Assembly: GCA_035943995.1 (NCBI GenBank)
Contig: DASZBS010000110.1
Span: forward strand, 1-64,000
Origin: Vulcanimicrobium sp035943995
GTDB lineage: Bacteria; Vulcanimicrobiota; Vulcanimicrobiia; Vulcanimicrobiales; Vulcanimicrobiaceae
Direction: 5' to 3'
DNA length: 64,000 nt
Below the pieces are notes generated by a model. The model did not search any database and was not told the DNA's origin. It saw only the letters and a program-made list of their open reading frames with translations. Position numbers and translations under genes: made by a program. Below, one piece after another: positions 49,813 to 61,497 of this stretch (positions within the stretch are counted from its first letter, which is position 1; every line of letters starts with the position of its first letter).

Positions 49813-51651
49813 ATGGCCCATGTCCGGACGCGGCCCGATATCCGCAACGTCGCCATCATCGCTCACGTCGACCACGGGAAGACGACGCTGGTCGATGCCA
49901 TGTTTCGTCAGAGCGGCATCTATCGCGAGGGACAGCACACCGAAGCGCGCGCGATGGACTCCAACCCCCTCGAGCGCGAGCGCGGCATCACGATCCTCGC
50001 CAAGAACACCGCGATCGACCACAACGGTGTGAAGTTCAACATCGTCGACACCCCCGGCCACGCCGATTTCGGCGGTGAGGTCGAGCGCGTGCTGCAGATG
50101 GTGCAGGGCGTCGTGCTGCTCGTCGACGCGGCCGAGGGCGTGATGCCCCAGACGCGCTTCGTGCTGCGCAAGGCGCTCGAGCTGGATCTGCGCGCGATCG
50201 TCGTGATCAATAAGATCGACCGCCGCGATGCGCGCCCGGTGGAAGTCGTCGATGAGGTGTTCGACCTCTTCATCGAGCTGGGCGCGTCCGACGAGCAGGC
50301 CGATTTCGCCGTGGTCTACGCGAACGGTAAGGCCGGGATCGCGAAGTACGAGCTGGCCGACGAGAGCGCCGACCTGGAGCCGCTGTTCGACACCATCGTC
50401 AAGCGCGTGCCCGAGGCGCCCGCCGAGGACGGCGGTTTTCAGATGCTCGTGTCGGCGATCGACCACAACCGCTACGTCGGGCGGATCGGCATCGGCCGCA
50501 TCTTCCGCGGCACGTCGAAAGTCAACGCGCCGATCGTCAAGGTCACGCGCGACGGCACCGTCACCACCGGTTTGCGGCTGACGAAAATGCTCGCATTTCA
50601 CGGGCTCGAGCGCATCGAGGTCGAGGAAGCCTCGGCCGGCGACATCATCTGCGTGTCCGGGATCGAAGGCCTCAACATCGGCGACACGATCGCCGACGCC
50701 GCGTTCCCCGAAGGCATCGCAGCGACGGCAGTCGACGAGCCCACGGTCTCGATGTACTTCATGGTCAATGCGTCGCCGTTCGCGGGGCGCGAAGGCAAGT
50801 ACCTCACGTCGCGCCAGATCCGCGAACGGCTGATGCGCGAGCTGGAATCGAACGTCGCGCTGCGCGTCGAGGACACCGACTCCGCCGACACGTTCGAAGT
50901 GCGCGGACGCGGTGAGCTCCATCTCTCGATCCTCATCGAGACGATGCGCCGCGAAGGCTACGAGATGGCGGTCAGCAAGCCGCGCGTCATCATCACCGAG
51001 CGCGACGGCGTAAAGATGGAGCCGGTCGAGTACGTCGTGATCGACGTGCAGGAAGAGTATTCCGGCGCCGTGATCGAGTCCGTCGGGCGCCGCCGCGCGC
51101 AGATGTCGAACATGGTGACCGTCGGCGAGACGCGCCGGCTGGAGTACACGATGCCGACGCGCGCGATCTTCGGCCTGCGCGGCGAGCTGATGACGCTCTC
51201 GCGCGGCACCGCGGTGATGTCGCACGTCTACTACACGCACCAGCCCGTTGCCGGCGACATCCCGGGCCGTTCCAACGGCGCGCTCGTCACCAGCGACAGC
51301 GGCACCGTCACCGCGTACGCGCTGATGGGCCTCGACCAGCGCGGCCGCTTCTTCGTGGACCCGGGCGCCGAGGTGTACGAAGGCATGATCGTCGGCCGCG
51401 CCAACGACGACAAGGACGTCGCGCTCAACGCGGTGCGCGCCAAGAAGCTCACCAACATGCGCGCCGCCGGCACCGACGAGAACTTCAAGATGCCGCCGGC
51501 CGAGGAGATGTCGCTCGAGCGCGCGATCGAGTTCATCGAGGACGACGAGCTCGTCGAGGTGACGCCGAAGTCGATCCGGCTGCGCAAGCGGCTGCTCGAC
51601 GAAGGCGACCGCATCAAGTCGCGCAAGCGCGAGAAAGCCTTCGCGAACTAG
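49813..51651 (+). CDS. typA: GTP-binding protein TypA/BipA
   Basis: A 612-residue ribosome-binding GTPase. G1 is AHVDHGKTT, G2 RGIT, G3 DTPGHADF, G4 NKID, followed by EF-G-like domains II, III, V and the BipA C-terminal domain (IFGLRGELMTLSRGTAVM). It is involved in ribosome assembly and stress or cold adaptation. A TAGAAT hexamer (49799-49804) ends only 8 nt before the ATG, so the transcript may be leaderless. Length agrees with the family. Confidence 0.97.
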   Translation: MAHVRTRPDIRNVAIIAHVDHGKTTLVDAMFRQSGIYREGQHTEARAMDSNPLERERGITILAKNTAIDHNGVKFNIVDTPGHADFGGEVERVLQMVQGVVLLVDAAEGVMPQTRFVLRKALELDLRAIVVINKIDRRDARPVEVVDEVFDLFIELGASDEQADFAVVYANGKAGIAKYELADESADLEPLFDTIVKRVPEAPAEDGGFQMLVSAIDHNRYVGRIGIGRIFRGTSKVNAPIVKVTRDGTVTTGLRLTKMLAFHGLERIEVEEASAGDIICVSGIEGLNIGDTIADAAFPEGIAATAVDEPTVSMYFMVNASPFAGREGKYLTSRQIRERLMRELESNVALRVEDTDSADTFEVRGRGELHLSILIETMRREGYEMAVSKPRVIITERDGVKMEPVEYVVIDVQEEYSGAVIESVGRRRAQMSNMVTVGETRRLEYTMPTRAIFGLRGELMTLSRGTAVMSHVYYTHQPVAGDIPGRSNGALVTSDSGTVTAYALMGLDQRGRFFVDPGAEVYEGMIVGRANDDKDVALNAVRAKKLTNMRAAGTDENFKMPPAEEMSLERAIEFIEDDELVEVTPKSIRLRKRLLDEGDRIKSRKREKAFAN

Positions 51652-51668
51652 ACCGAGAAGCGGGCCGG

Positions 51669-53318
51669 GTGAGACAGATCGGCCTCCTCGCGGTCGCGCT
51701 CGCGATCGCCCTCTCCGCGTGCACGCGCGTCGACACCGTGGCGACCACATCGGGAGGGCCGAGCGGCGCGCACCACACCTGGACGAAGCCCGGGATCCTG
51801 CGGATCGCGAGCCTGAACGATCCCGACAGCCTCAGCCCGCTGGTCGGCGAGTACCAGGTCGACGTCGACCTGTCGATGTTCTGGGCGGGCTACCTGTTCA
51901 ACTACGACGACCAGAACCGGCTGGTCCCCGAGCTCGCGGTCGCGGAGCCGACGCTCGCGAACGGCGGCATCTCGCGCGACGGCCTCACGATCACGTACCA
52001 CCTGCGCAAGGGCGTCACGTGGCAGGACGGCGCTCCGTTCGATTCGGGTGACGTCGTGTTCTCGTGGCACGCCGTGATGAACCCGAACACCAACGTGGCG
52101 AGCCGCCAGGGTTACGACGTGATCGCGCGCATCGACACGCCCGACAAATACACCGCGGTCGTCCACCTCCGCAAGCCGTACTCCCCGTTCGTCGCCGCGT
52201 TCTTGACGATGTCGAGCCAGCCGTTCCCCGTCTATCCGAAGCATCTGCTGTCGAAATATCCCGATCTCAACCGCATCCCGTACAACAGCGCGCCGGTGGG
52301 AACGGGACCGTTCATCGTCAAGGAATGGCATCGCGGCCAGACGCTGCGCATGGTCGCGAACCCGCACTACTGGCGGGGCGCGCCCAAGCTTGCCGAAGTC
52401 GACTACACCGCGATCCCCGACGAGAACACCGTGCTCACCACCATGGAGTCGCACGCGATCGACCTGTGGTACAACGCGCCGGCGACGCTCTACGGCCAGG
52501 CGTCAAAGGTGCCCGACACGCACGCGGTCCTGACGCCGTTCAACCAGTACTCGGCGGTCGGGTTCAACACGACCCGGCCGCTCGTCTCCGATCCGGCAGT
52601 GCGGCGCGCGCTCGCGATGGCCACCGACCGGAAGCGCTTGATCGACCTCGTATCGTACGGGGTCAACGTCCTCAACGAAGGAGACCAGCCGAAGTTCTCG
52701 TGGGCGTACGACGAGAGCCTCAAGCCGATCGAGTTCGACCTGGAGAAGGCGAAAGCGACGCTCGATGCCGCGGGCTGGCATCCCGGGCCCGACGGCGTGC
52801 GCGTCAAGGACGGGCAGCGGCTGCGGCTCGAGGCGGCGACGATCACGGGCAGCGCGGTCGGCAACCGGCTGGCGGTGCAGTTGCAGAGCGCGTGGCGCGC
52901 GGCCGGCGTCGAGATGACGATCAAGCAATACGCGTCGGCATTGATGCTTGCGACGTTCCAAGCCGGCGGGATCTTGCAGACCGGCAAGTTCGACGTCGAG
53001 TTCTCGTCGTTCGTCAACGGGGTCGATCCGGACGACTCGTCGGTCGTGCTCAGCGCGCAGATACCGCCCAGCGGCAACAACAACTACCGCTTCCGCAACC
53101 CTGACGTCGACGCGCAAGAAGCGATCGCGCTCAGCTCGTACGATCAGGCCGTGCGCAAGAAAGCCTACGGGCGCGTGCAGCAGGCGCTCGTCGACCAAGT
53201 GCCCTTCATCACGATGTGGTTCGCGCGCCGCTTCGACGTGGTCAGCAACGACGTGAAGGGCTACAAGCCCGCACACGCCGTCACGACGTTCTGGAATACC
53301 TGGGAGTATTCGATCTAG
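51669..53318 (+). CDS. extracellular solute-binding protein, family 5 (peptide type), orphan
   Basis: A 549-residue lipoprotein with Cys18 in ALSAC. Family-5 marks include DPDSLSPLVGEYQVDV, TYHLRKGVTWQDGAPFDSGD, GTGPFIVKEW and DYTAIPDENTVLTTM. Related to the protein at 41795 in layout, and again no permease or ATPase is nearby. Its last codons overlap the rpiA stop. Likely delivers oligopeptides to a shared ABC importer. Confidence 0.92.
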   Translation: MRQIGLLAVALAIALSACTRVDTVATTSGGPSGAHHTWTKPGILRIASLNDPDSLSPLVGEYQVDVDLSMFWAGYLFNYDDQNRLVPELAVAEPTLANGGISRDGLTITYHLRKGVTWQDGAPFDSGDVVFSWHAVMNPNTNVASRQGYDVIARIDTPDKYTAVVHLRKPYSPFVAAFLTMSSQPFPVYPKHLLSKYPDLNRIPYNSAPVGTGPFIVKEWHRGQTLRMVANPHYWRGAPKLAEVDYTAIPDENTVLTTMESHAIDLWYNAPATLYGQASKVPDTHAVLTPFNQYSAVGFNTTRPLVSDPAVRRALAMATDRKRLIDLVSYGVNVLNEGDQPKFSWAYDESLKPIEFDLEKAKATLDAAGWHPGPDGVRVKDGQRLRLEAATITGSAVGNRLAVQLQSAWRAAGVEMTIKQYASALMLATFQAGGILQTGKFDVEFSSFVNGVDPDDSSVVLSAQIPPSGNNNYRFRNPDVDAQEAIALSSYDQAVRKKAYGRVQQALVDQVPFITMWFARRFDVVSNDVKGYKPAHAVTTFWNTWEYSI

Positions 53319-54028
53319 CGCTGAAGCGGAAACACGTTGTTCGGGCGCGTCAGCTCGCGCACGCCGTTCTCGTCCGCGACGATGACCGCACCGGTCAACG
53401 TCGCCGCAAAGAGTCCGGTAGCCACGACGCCGTGGATCGCGCGCAGCACGATGTCGCTGATCTCCGGATCGGCGATGGGGCCGAGCGAACAGTCGAGGAT
53501 CGCGTTGCCGTTGTCGGTCACGAACGGCGCCAAGTCCGTCTTGCGCTGCTTGACGCGCACCTGCGGAAGCACCGCGTGGATGCCGCTGATCACGGTCGAA
53601 AGTGCGAACGGAACGACTTCGACCGGCGTCGGAAACGCACCGAGCTTGGTGACGAGCTTCTCCGGCGTCACGATCACGACGAATTTCTGCGCCGCGAGCG
53701 CGACCGCTTTCTCGCGGAACATCGCGCCGCCGCCGCCCTTGGTCAGCGACCAGTCCGCCGCGACCTCGTCGGCGCCGTCGATCGCGACGTCGATCTCGCG
53801 GTCGCCGAGCGCGACGAGCGGGATGCCGAGCTCGCGGCATTGCCGTTCGGTCGCGAGCGACGTCGGCACGGCGACGATCCGTTCGCCCGCCGCGACGCGT
53901 TCACCGACGCGCACGACGGCCCAGCGCGCGGTCGAGCCGGTGCCCAGGCCGATGCACGTCCCCGCCCGCACGTAGCGGTCGACGGCGGCGAACCCGGCCT
54001 CGCGTTTGCGTTCGTCCTGCGGTGTCAT
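53315..54028 (-). CDS. rpiA: ribose-5-phosphate isomerase A
   Basis: A 237-residue RpiA. GLGTGSTARWAV is the phosphate-binding loop, VAIDGADEVAADWSLTKGGGGAMFREK holds the catalytic Asp, Glu and Lys, and the C-terminal DCSLGPIADPE and VATGLFA segments fit the family. It interconverts ribose-5-phosphate and ribulose-5-phosphate in the pentose phosphate pathway. Convergent with the lipoprotein gene, with a 4-bp overlap of stops. Confidence 0.96.
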   Translation of the reverse strand: MTPQDERKREAGFAAVDRYVRAGTCIGLGTGSTARWAVVRVGERVAAGERIVAVPTSLATERQCRELGIPLVALGDREIDVAIDGADEVAADWSLTKGGGGAMFREKAVALAAQKFVVIVTPEKLVTKLGAFPTPVEVVPFALSTVISGIHAVLPQVRVKQRKTDLAPFVTDNGNAILDCSLGPIADPEISDIVLRAIHGVVATGLFAATLTGAVIVADENGVRELTRPNNVFPLQR

Positions 54029-54036
54029 CGCGTGAA

Positions 54037-54062
54037 AGGAGCCCCGCTCGCGCGGGGCTCCT
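54037..54062 (-). terminator. Rho-independent terminator
   Basis: AGGAGCCCCGC (54037-54047) and GCGGGGCTCCT (54052-54062) form a perfect 11-bp stem with a TCGC-type loop. On the minus strand TTTCAC follows, so it terminates the small secreted-protein transcript just upstream of rpiA. Confidence 0.85.
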
Positions 54063-54068
54063 CGTCGT

Positions 54069-54269
54069 TCAGCGGCAGTAGCCCTTGACGTGCTTTCCGT
54101 ACTTGTTCGTGTAGCCTTTGACCCAATGCTTGCCGGGCGGGCAGCGGTGCATGTGGCCCATGCCGCCCCCCATCGCGCCGTGCATCTTGTCGTTGTCTTT
54201 CGCCTGGGCGCCGGCGCCGAGCGCCGCCACCATGCAAAGCGCGAGGAATCCGGACATGATCTTGCTCAT
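54069..54269 (-). CDS. small secreted His/Gly-rich protein, 66 aa
   Basis: ATG 54269 gives a signal peptide (SKIMSGFLALCMVAALGAGAQA). The mature part is rich in Gly, His and Lys (HGAMGGGMGHMHR) with two Cys and ends KHVKGYCR. The Met/His cluster suggests metal binding. No family recognised. Terminator follows directly. Confidence 0.7.
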   Translation of the reverse strand: MSKIMSGFLALCMVAALGAGAQAKDNDKMHGAMGGGMGHMHRCPPGKHWVKGYTNKYGKHVKGYCR

Positions 54270-54352
54270 GGAAAATCTCCGATCGGATGAAAACGGGATG
54301 GACGTCCCGTTCCAGCCGACCGCTTTTCCGACCTTTGTCGGACGTCGGGCCC

Positions 54353-55624
54353 TTAGCCGACCTCGGGCTGGCTCGCACTGCGCGTGGCCAATCCGGCACC
54401 GTGCCGTCGTACTGCCGCAGCACCGGTGAATACGGGGACGGTGTGCATCAATTCCGTTACGATCGACCGGGTGGCCGTGTCGATCGGAAGATCGCTGTTG
54501 ATCCGAGCCCATGCGTCGAGCATACGCTTCACGGTCTCGCGAACGATTTCACGAACCTGGCGCACGGAAAGATGCGCCCGCTCCGCGAGCCGCTCGAACC
54601 GCTCCATATCGAACTCTTCCCATCTTTTCGTGCCGGCGAGATTGAGCGCCAGAACGTCGTCAGGAATGTAGCGTAGCGTCGACACGAAATCGTAGGCAGG
54701 CGCGATCCGGGCCGACTCTCCATCTGGATAGATCAGTGACCAATTTTTCGCGTGCATGTCAGCGTTTCCGATGCCAATGGTAAAAACCAGACGCCGTATG
54801 AATTCCTCGACTCCTTTCGCGCCGACGACCTCGTTGACGATCGCTGCCATGATGGCGTAACTCGTTCGTTGGTACTTCTCTTCGGGATAGAGCCCTTGGA
54901 TTTGTGCGAAATCTTCAATGTGGATGCGGCCTCCGGATTCGGTCCGGTCGAAACGCCGAATCATATATGCGTCGCCGAGGTCGTGCCGCATCTCACTAGG
55001 GAGGCCTTCGATACGCGAGGTCGGGATGAGCGCGACTTCGGGGACGTCGATACCGACTTCCCTCGCGAACGACATCATCGCATACTCCGTCTCCGGAACG
55101 TTTCCGTACGTGGCAGACGGCAGTTTGACGATCCACTGGCCCCCCATCCCTTCGACCGGGATACGGAGCCCGTTGTCGCGCGACAGCACGGCGCTGAACT
55201 TGAGCTGCACGCCGGCGAGTGAAAAGCGCAACGGATGGGACGCCGATTGGCGCTCCGCTCCAGTCTCGGTCGGCGGCAACGGCGCACCGTCAGGATCGGT
55301 GACGATGATAGCGCCCGGCAAATCGGTCCCAAGTAACCAGATCAGCGGAAAGTCGCGGTCCTGGTTTACCGAACCGCGATTCGCGACATATTGCCGTAAG
55401 TGGCCCTCCGGCAAGAGGTTTGAAAAGAACGGCGGCAACCTGCGGGACGTCGGGCGCACCACGTCGCTCAACCCGCCGCGTATATCCTGAAAAGATTGGC
55501 TGAGGACGGGGCGCCGTGGATTTTCCACGTAGCCCGGATCGAGCGTGAAGATGTTTCGATCGCCATCCAAATTGATCAGGCGTCCGACGACGGTTTGGTT
55601 CAACCGAACTTCGAGCTCTTTCAT
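54353..55624 (-). CDS. hipA: HipA-type toxin Ser/Thr kinase
   Basis: A 423-residue HipA. The kinase core is seen: SLAGVQLKFSAVL for the glycine-rich strand, NADMHAKNWSLIY with the catalytic Asp and Asn, and APAYDFVSTLR with the metal-binding Asp. HipA kinases phosphorylate glutamyl-tRNA synthetase and induce growth arrest. Its ATG overlaps the hipB stop (ATGA). The autophosphorylated loop would be in VANRGSVNQDRDF. Confidence 0.92.
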   Translation of the reverse strand: MKELEVRLNQTVVGRLINLDGDRNIFTLDPGYVENPRRPVLSQSFQDIRGGLSDVVRPTSRRLPPFFSNLLPEGHLRQYVANRGSVNQDRDFPLIWLLGTDLPGAIIVTDPDGAPLPPTETGAERQSASHPLRFSLAGVQLKFSAVLSRDNGLRIPVEGMGGQWIVKLPSATYGNVPETEYAMMSFAREVGIDVPEVALIPTSRIEGLPSEMRHDLGDAYMIRRFDRTESGGRIHIEDFAQIQGLYPEEKYQRTSYAIMAAIVNEVVGAKGVEEFIRRLVFTIGIGNADMHAKNWSLIYPDGESARIAPAYDFVSTLRYIPDDVLALNLAGTKRWEEFDMERFERLAERAHLSVRQVREIVRETVKRMLDAWARINSDLPIDTATRSIVTELMHTVPVFTGAAAVRRHGAGLATRSASQPEVG

Positions 55625-55941
55625 TCAGGGTCTCGTTCCGCCGAGGCGGCGAAACGCGATCGTGGCGCACTCGCGTCCCCAGCATCGAGCAGAAGCCCCA
55701 CAGCGGAAAGGCTCTTGACTGGGACCAAAACGGTTTCGAGCCCGAGCCCGCGTGAGATATCCCTGAGCGTTGAGAGGCGGATATCCTCACCTCGTTCCGC
55801 TCGAGAGATTTGGCTCTGAGGAAGTCCACCGAGGCGAGCGAGCTCCTGCTGACTCAAGCCGGCTGCACGCCTCGCCCCTCGGAGCGTCCCCGCGATATCG
55901 CTAATGTCGCTTGCCACCTGGCTACTATAGCATACCTGCAT
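55621..55941 (-). CDS. hipB: HipB-type XRE antitoxin
   Basis: A 106-residue HTH-XRE protein: LRGARRAAGLSQQELARLGGLPQSQISRAERGEDIRLSTLRDISRGLG. It neutralises HipA and represses the operon by binding operators. The ATG at 55941 is upstream of an alternative GTG at 55917. C-terminal tail is disordered, as in HipB. Overlapping hipA start shows coupling. Confidence 0.88.
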   Translation of the reverse strand: MQVCYSSQVASDISDIAGTLRGARRAAGLSQQELARLGGLPQSQISRAERGEDIRLSTLRDISRGLGLETVLVPVKSLSAVGLLLDAGDASAPRSRFAASAERDPE

Positions 55942-55950
55942 AAACTATAG
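55925..55950. promoter_or_regulatory. CTATAG operator pair at hipB
   Basis: CTATAG occurs at 55925-55930 and 55945-55950, 20 bp (two helical turns) apart, in AT-rich DNA around the hipB start. Their spacing suits binding of a dimeric HipB. This is a proposal from pattern alone. Confidence 0.45.
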
Positions 55951-56026
55951 GCGCAGTTTATTTATATATCGCTAAATCATTGAGTCTTAGTCGCTATATC
56001 GATGAGATTGGCCGAAAGGTCACGGT

Positions 56027-58659
<2,633 letters not shown>

Positions 58660-58660
<1 letters not shown>

Positions 58661-58686
58661 TCGCACTCTACAACCGCGAGTGCTAA
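58660..58686 (-). promoter_or_regulatory. CIRCE (HrcA) operator before clpB
   Basis: On the minus strand TTAGCACTC, nine bases, then GAGTGCGAA; the CIRCE consensus is TTAGCACTC-N9-GAGTGCTAA, so one base differs. The right arm ends at the ATG of clpB, so the operator lies directly over the translation start. Confidence 0.9.
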
Positions 58687-58809
58687 AGCGAAGTTTCGCC
58701 GGACCGCGCTCGGACGGCGGGCCTCGCTCGGCTGCGGCCCCAAGCGAGGCAGGAGGGCAACCGACCCCGGCAAAGACGGTCGCGCCGGGCCGTCGTCGGA
58801 GGTATTCAG

Positions 58810-59289
58810 ATGCGTTTCGTTCGTGCGTTCTCGTCGGCCGTCGCGTTAGCCGCGATCATCACGGTCGCCGCGCCGGGGAGCGCCGCTCCTCCACCCGATC
58901 CCGCGCTCGCGGCGTTGCCCGCGAAGATGGTCGCGGCGCTCACCACCAACGATGCGACCGCGCTGCGCGCCGCGTGCGCGCCGACTTCCACCGTCGTCGA
59001 CGAGTTCGCGCCGTACTCATGGTCCGGCGCGGACACGTGCGTGCGGTGGTCCGCGGCGTTCAAGACGTTCATGAGGCAGGTGAAGATGAGCGACCCGAAA
59101 GGGACCGTGGCACCGCACCCGTTCATCGACGTGACCGGCAACCATGCGTACGTCGTCGCGAAGGTGAAATTCGTCGCGATGATGTCCGGGAAGCCGGTCT
59201 CCGAGGAAGGCACATGGGCGTTCGTGCTCGCGAAGTCCGGCGCGGCATGGAAGATCACGTCGCTGGCGTGGGGGACGCTGCACCACTGA
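58810..59289 (+). CDS. secreted SnoaL/NTF2-like protein, 159 aa
   Basis: GGAGG about 7 nt before ATG 58810. Signal peptide RFVRAFSSAVALAAIITVAAPGSA. The mature domain starts PAKMVAALTTNDATALRAACAP and ends WKITSLAWGTLHH, with the alpha+beta NTF2/SnoaL pattern (helix, acidic strand, Trp-rich end). Often ketosteroid-isomerase-like or ligand binding. Specific role unknown. Confidence 0.75.
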   Translation: MRFVRAFSSAVALAAIITVAAPGSAAPPPDPALAALPAKMVAALTTNDATALRAACAPTSTVVDEFAPYSWSGADTCVRWSAAFKTFMRQVKMSDPKGTVAPHPFIDVTGNHAYVVAKVKFVAMMSGKPVSEEGTWAFVLAKSGAAWKITSLAWGTLHH

Positions 59290-59338
59290 GCGAAATCCTC
59301 CGGCCAGGTACACGCGACCGAACCCGGAGACACCGCCG

Positions 59339-60139
59339 ATGCAATTGACCGCCGAACAGCTCCGCGCACTCGACGTGGACGGATATCTCTTCCTCCCCAA
59401 CCGGTTCTCGTCGGATGAAGTACGCGTGCTGCGCGAGCACCGCGACGAGATCTTCAAGATGGAACGGCAAGAGATCGTGCGCGAGAAGCGCAGCGGCGTG
59501 CCGCGCACCGCGTTCGCGTGCCAGACGTACGACGAAGCGTACCGCCGGCTCGCCGCGCATCCGCGCCTGGTCGAGCCGGTGCAGCAGATCCTCGGCGGCG
59601 ACGTCTACATGCACCAGTTCAAGATCAACGCGAAGGCCGCGTTCGAAGGCGAGCAGTGGCAATGGCACCAGGACTACGGCACCTGGATCAATGACGACGA
59701 CATGGCCGAGCCGCGCGCGATGAACATCTCCGTGTTCCTCGACGACGTCACCGCGTGCAACGGGCCGCTGATGATCATCCCCGGCTCGCACAAAGCGGGC
59801 TATCTGGGAGCCGAGCACGACACGACGACGACGTCGTACCCGCTGTGGACGCTCGATCACGCGACCGTGCGCGCGATGGCCGATCACGGCGGGCTCGTCG
59901 CGCCGCTCGGTGATGCGGGCTCGATGCTGATGTTCCACTGCAACATCGTGCACGCGTCCACGTCGAACATGTCGCCGTGGGACCGCAGCATCGTGTACCT
60001 GTCGCTGAACCGCACGAACAACGCGATCCGGCGCTTCTCGCGCCCCGATTACATCGCGCACCGCGACTTCACGCCGATCCAAACCCTCGCCGACGACTCA
60101 CTGCTGGAGCTCGCGCGCACCGAAGCCGTGGCGGTATGA
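59339..60139 (+). CDS. phytanoyl-CoA dioxygenase (PhyH) family protein
   Basis: An Fe(II)/2-oxoglutarate dioxygenase. The HxD ligands are in WHQDYGTW and the distal His is in FHCNIVHAST. The following WDRSIVYLSLN contains the Arg that binds 2-oxoglutarate. Segment GPLMIIPGSHK is typical of EctD-like members. The ATG of the next gene overlaps its stop, so the two are probably part of one pathway. Confidence 0.9.
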   Translation: MQLTAEQLRALDVDGYLFLPNRFSSDEVRVLREHRDEIFKMERQEIVREKRSGVPRTAFACQTYDEAYRRLAAHPRLVEPVQQILGGDVYMHQFKINAKAAFEGEQWQWHQDYGTWINDDDMAEPRAMNISVFLDDVTACNGPLMIIPGSHKAGYLGAEHDTTTTSYPLWTLDHATVRAMADHGGLVAPLGDAGSMLMFHCNIVHASTSNMSPWDRSIVYLSLNRTNNAIRRFSRPDYIAHRDFTPIQTLADDSLLELARTEAVAV

Positions 60140-61497
60140 ACCTCGCGCGCGGGCTCGCGCAGCGCGAAGCGGCGGGACGCCCCGTCCGCGTCGGCTTGAT
60201 CGGCGCCGGCAAGTTCGGCACGATGATCCTGGCGCAGCTGCGGCTAATGGCCGGCGTGCGGCTGTGCGTGCTCGCCGACCTCGATCCCGCCCGCGCGCGC
60301 CGCGCCGCCGCCGAGGCGGGCTGGGACCGGGATGCGTTCGCGGTTGCTTCAACCGCGGGCGCGGCGAACGACCTCGCGCGCGGCGGGCGCGTCGCGCTCG
60401 TCGAGAGCGGCGTGCTCGCGACGGACTGCGAGCTCGACGTGCTGATCGAAGCCACCGGCCACGAAGAGGCCGGCGCGCTGCACGCGTACCGCGCGATCGA
60501 GCGCGGGCTGCACGTGGTGATGGTCACCGTCGAAGCAGACGTCGTAATCGGCCCGTATCTGCACCGCATGGCGGAGAGCGCGGGCGTGGTCTACTCGATG
60601 GCGTACGGCGACCAACCGGCGATCATCTGCGAGCTGGTCGACTGGGCGCGCACGTGCGGCTTCGAGGTCGTCGCCGCGGGCAAGGGCACGAAGTTCGCGC
60701 CGCGTTACCGGCGCTCGACGCCCGACACGGCGTTCGCGAACTACGGCTTCACCGCGGAACAGATCGCGACGGGCGGCTTCAACCCCAAGATGTTCAACTC
60801 GTTCCTCGACGGCACGAAGTCGGCGATCGAGATGGTCGCCGTCGCGAACGCGACCGGGCTCGACGTGGCGGAAGACGGGCTGTCGTTCGCGCCGGCGTCG
60901 GTGTACGATCTGCCGATGCTGCTGCGGCCGAAGGCGGACGGCGGCATACTGCCGCGTGCCGGAATTCTTGATGTGGTATCGTGCATCACGCCGGACGAGC
61001 AGTTCGTCGCCGATCACCTGCGCTGGGGCGTATACGTGACGTTCACGTCCGAGAGCGACTACGCGACGCGGTGCTTCGGCGAGTACGGTATCGCGACCGA
61101 TCCGAGCGGTAAGTACGCGGCGCTGTGGCGCCCGTACCACCTGATCGGCTTGGAGATCGGCGTGTCCATCGCGTCGGCGGTGCTGCGCGGCGAGCCGACG
61201 GGCGCGCCGTATGCGGGCCATCGCGCGGAGGTGGTGTGCGCGACGCGGACGGCGCTGCGTGCGGGCGACGTGATCGACGGCGAGGGCGGCTACGCGGCGT
61301 ACGGAACGTGCGTGCCCACGGAGCTCGCGCGCGAGCGGAAGCTGGTGCCGATGGGCCTCGCGCACGGGCTGAGGCTCGTGCACGACGTGCCGGCCGACCA
61401 CCCGATCGGCACGGACGACGTCTTGTTCGACGACACGTCGTTCCTGTGGAAATTGCGCCGCGAGCAGGACGCGATGTTCGCTCCGGTCAGCGCGTAG
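60136..61497 (+). CDS. DRL-like NAD(P)H oxidoreductase with SAF domain
   Basis: A 453-residue oxidoreductase with an N-terminal Rossmann fold (VRVGLIGAGKFG) followed by a DRL-type catalytic region (TFTSESDYATRCFGEYGIATD; SMAYGDQPAIICELVDW). A SAF-like C-terminus (LRAGDVIDGEGGYAAYGTCV) ends the protein. DRL proteins resemble DXR, and some supply the MEP pathway; others act on unrelated sugar acids. Coupled to the PhyH gene by an ATGA overlap. The 3' end overlaps the selB stop region. Confidence 0.82.
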   Translation: MNLARGLAQREAAGRPVRVGLIGAGKFGTMILAQLRLMAGVRLCVLADLDPARARRAAAEAGWDRDAFAVASTAGAANDLARGGRVALVESGVLATDCELDVLIEATGHEEAGALHAYRAIERGLHVVMVTVEADVVIGPYLHRMAESAGVVYSMAYGDQPAIICELVDWARTCGFEVVAAGKGTKFAPRYRRSTPDTAFANYGFTAEQIATGGFNPKMFNSFLDGTKSAIEMVAVANATGLDVAEDGLSFAPASVYDLPMLLRPKADGGILPRAGILDVVSCITPDEQFVADHLRWGVYVTFTSESDYATRCFGEYGIATDPSGKYAALWRPYHLIGLEIGVSIASAVLRGEPTGAPYAGHRAEVVCATRTALRAGDVIDGEGGYAAYGTCVPTELARERKLVPMGLAHGLRLVHDVPADHPIGTDDVLFDDTSFLWKLRREQDAMFAPVSA

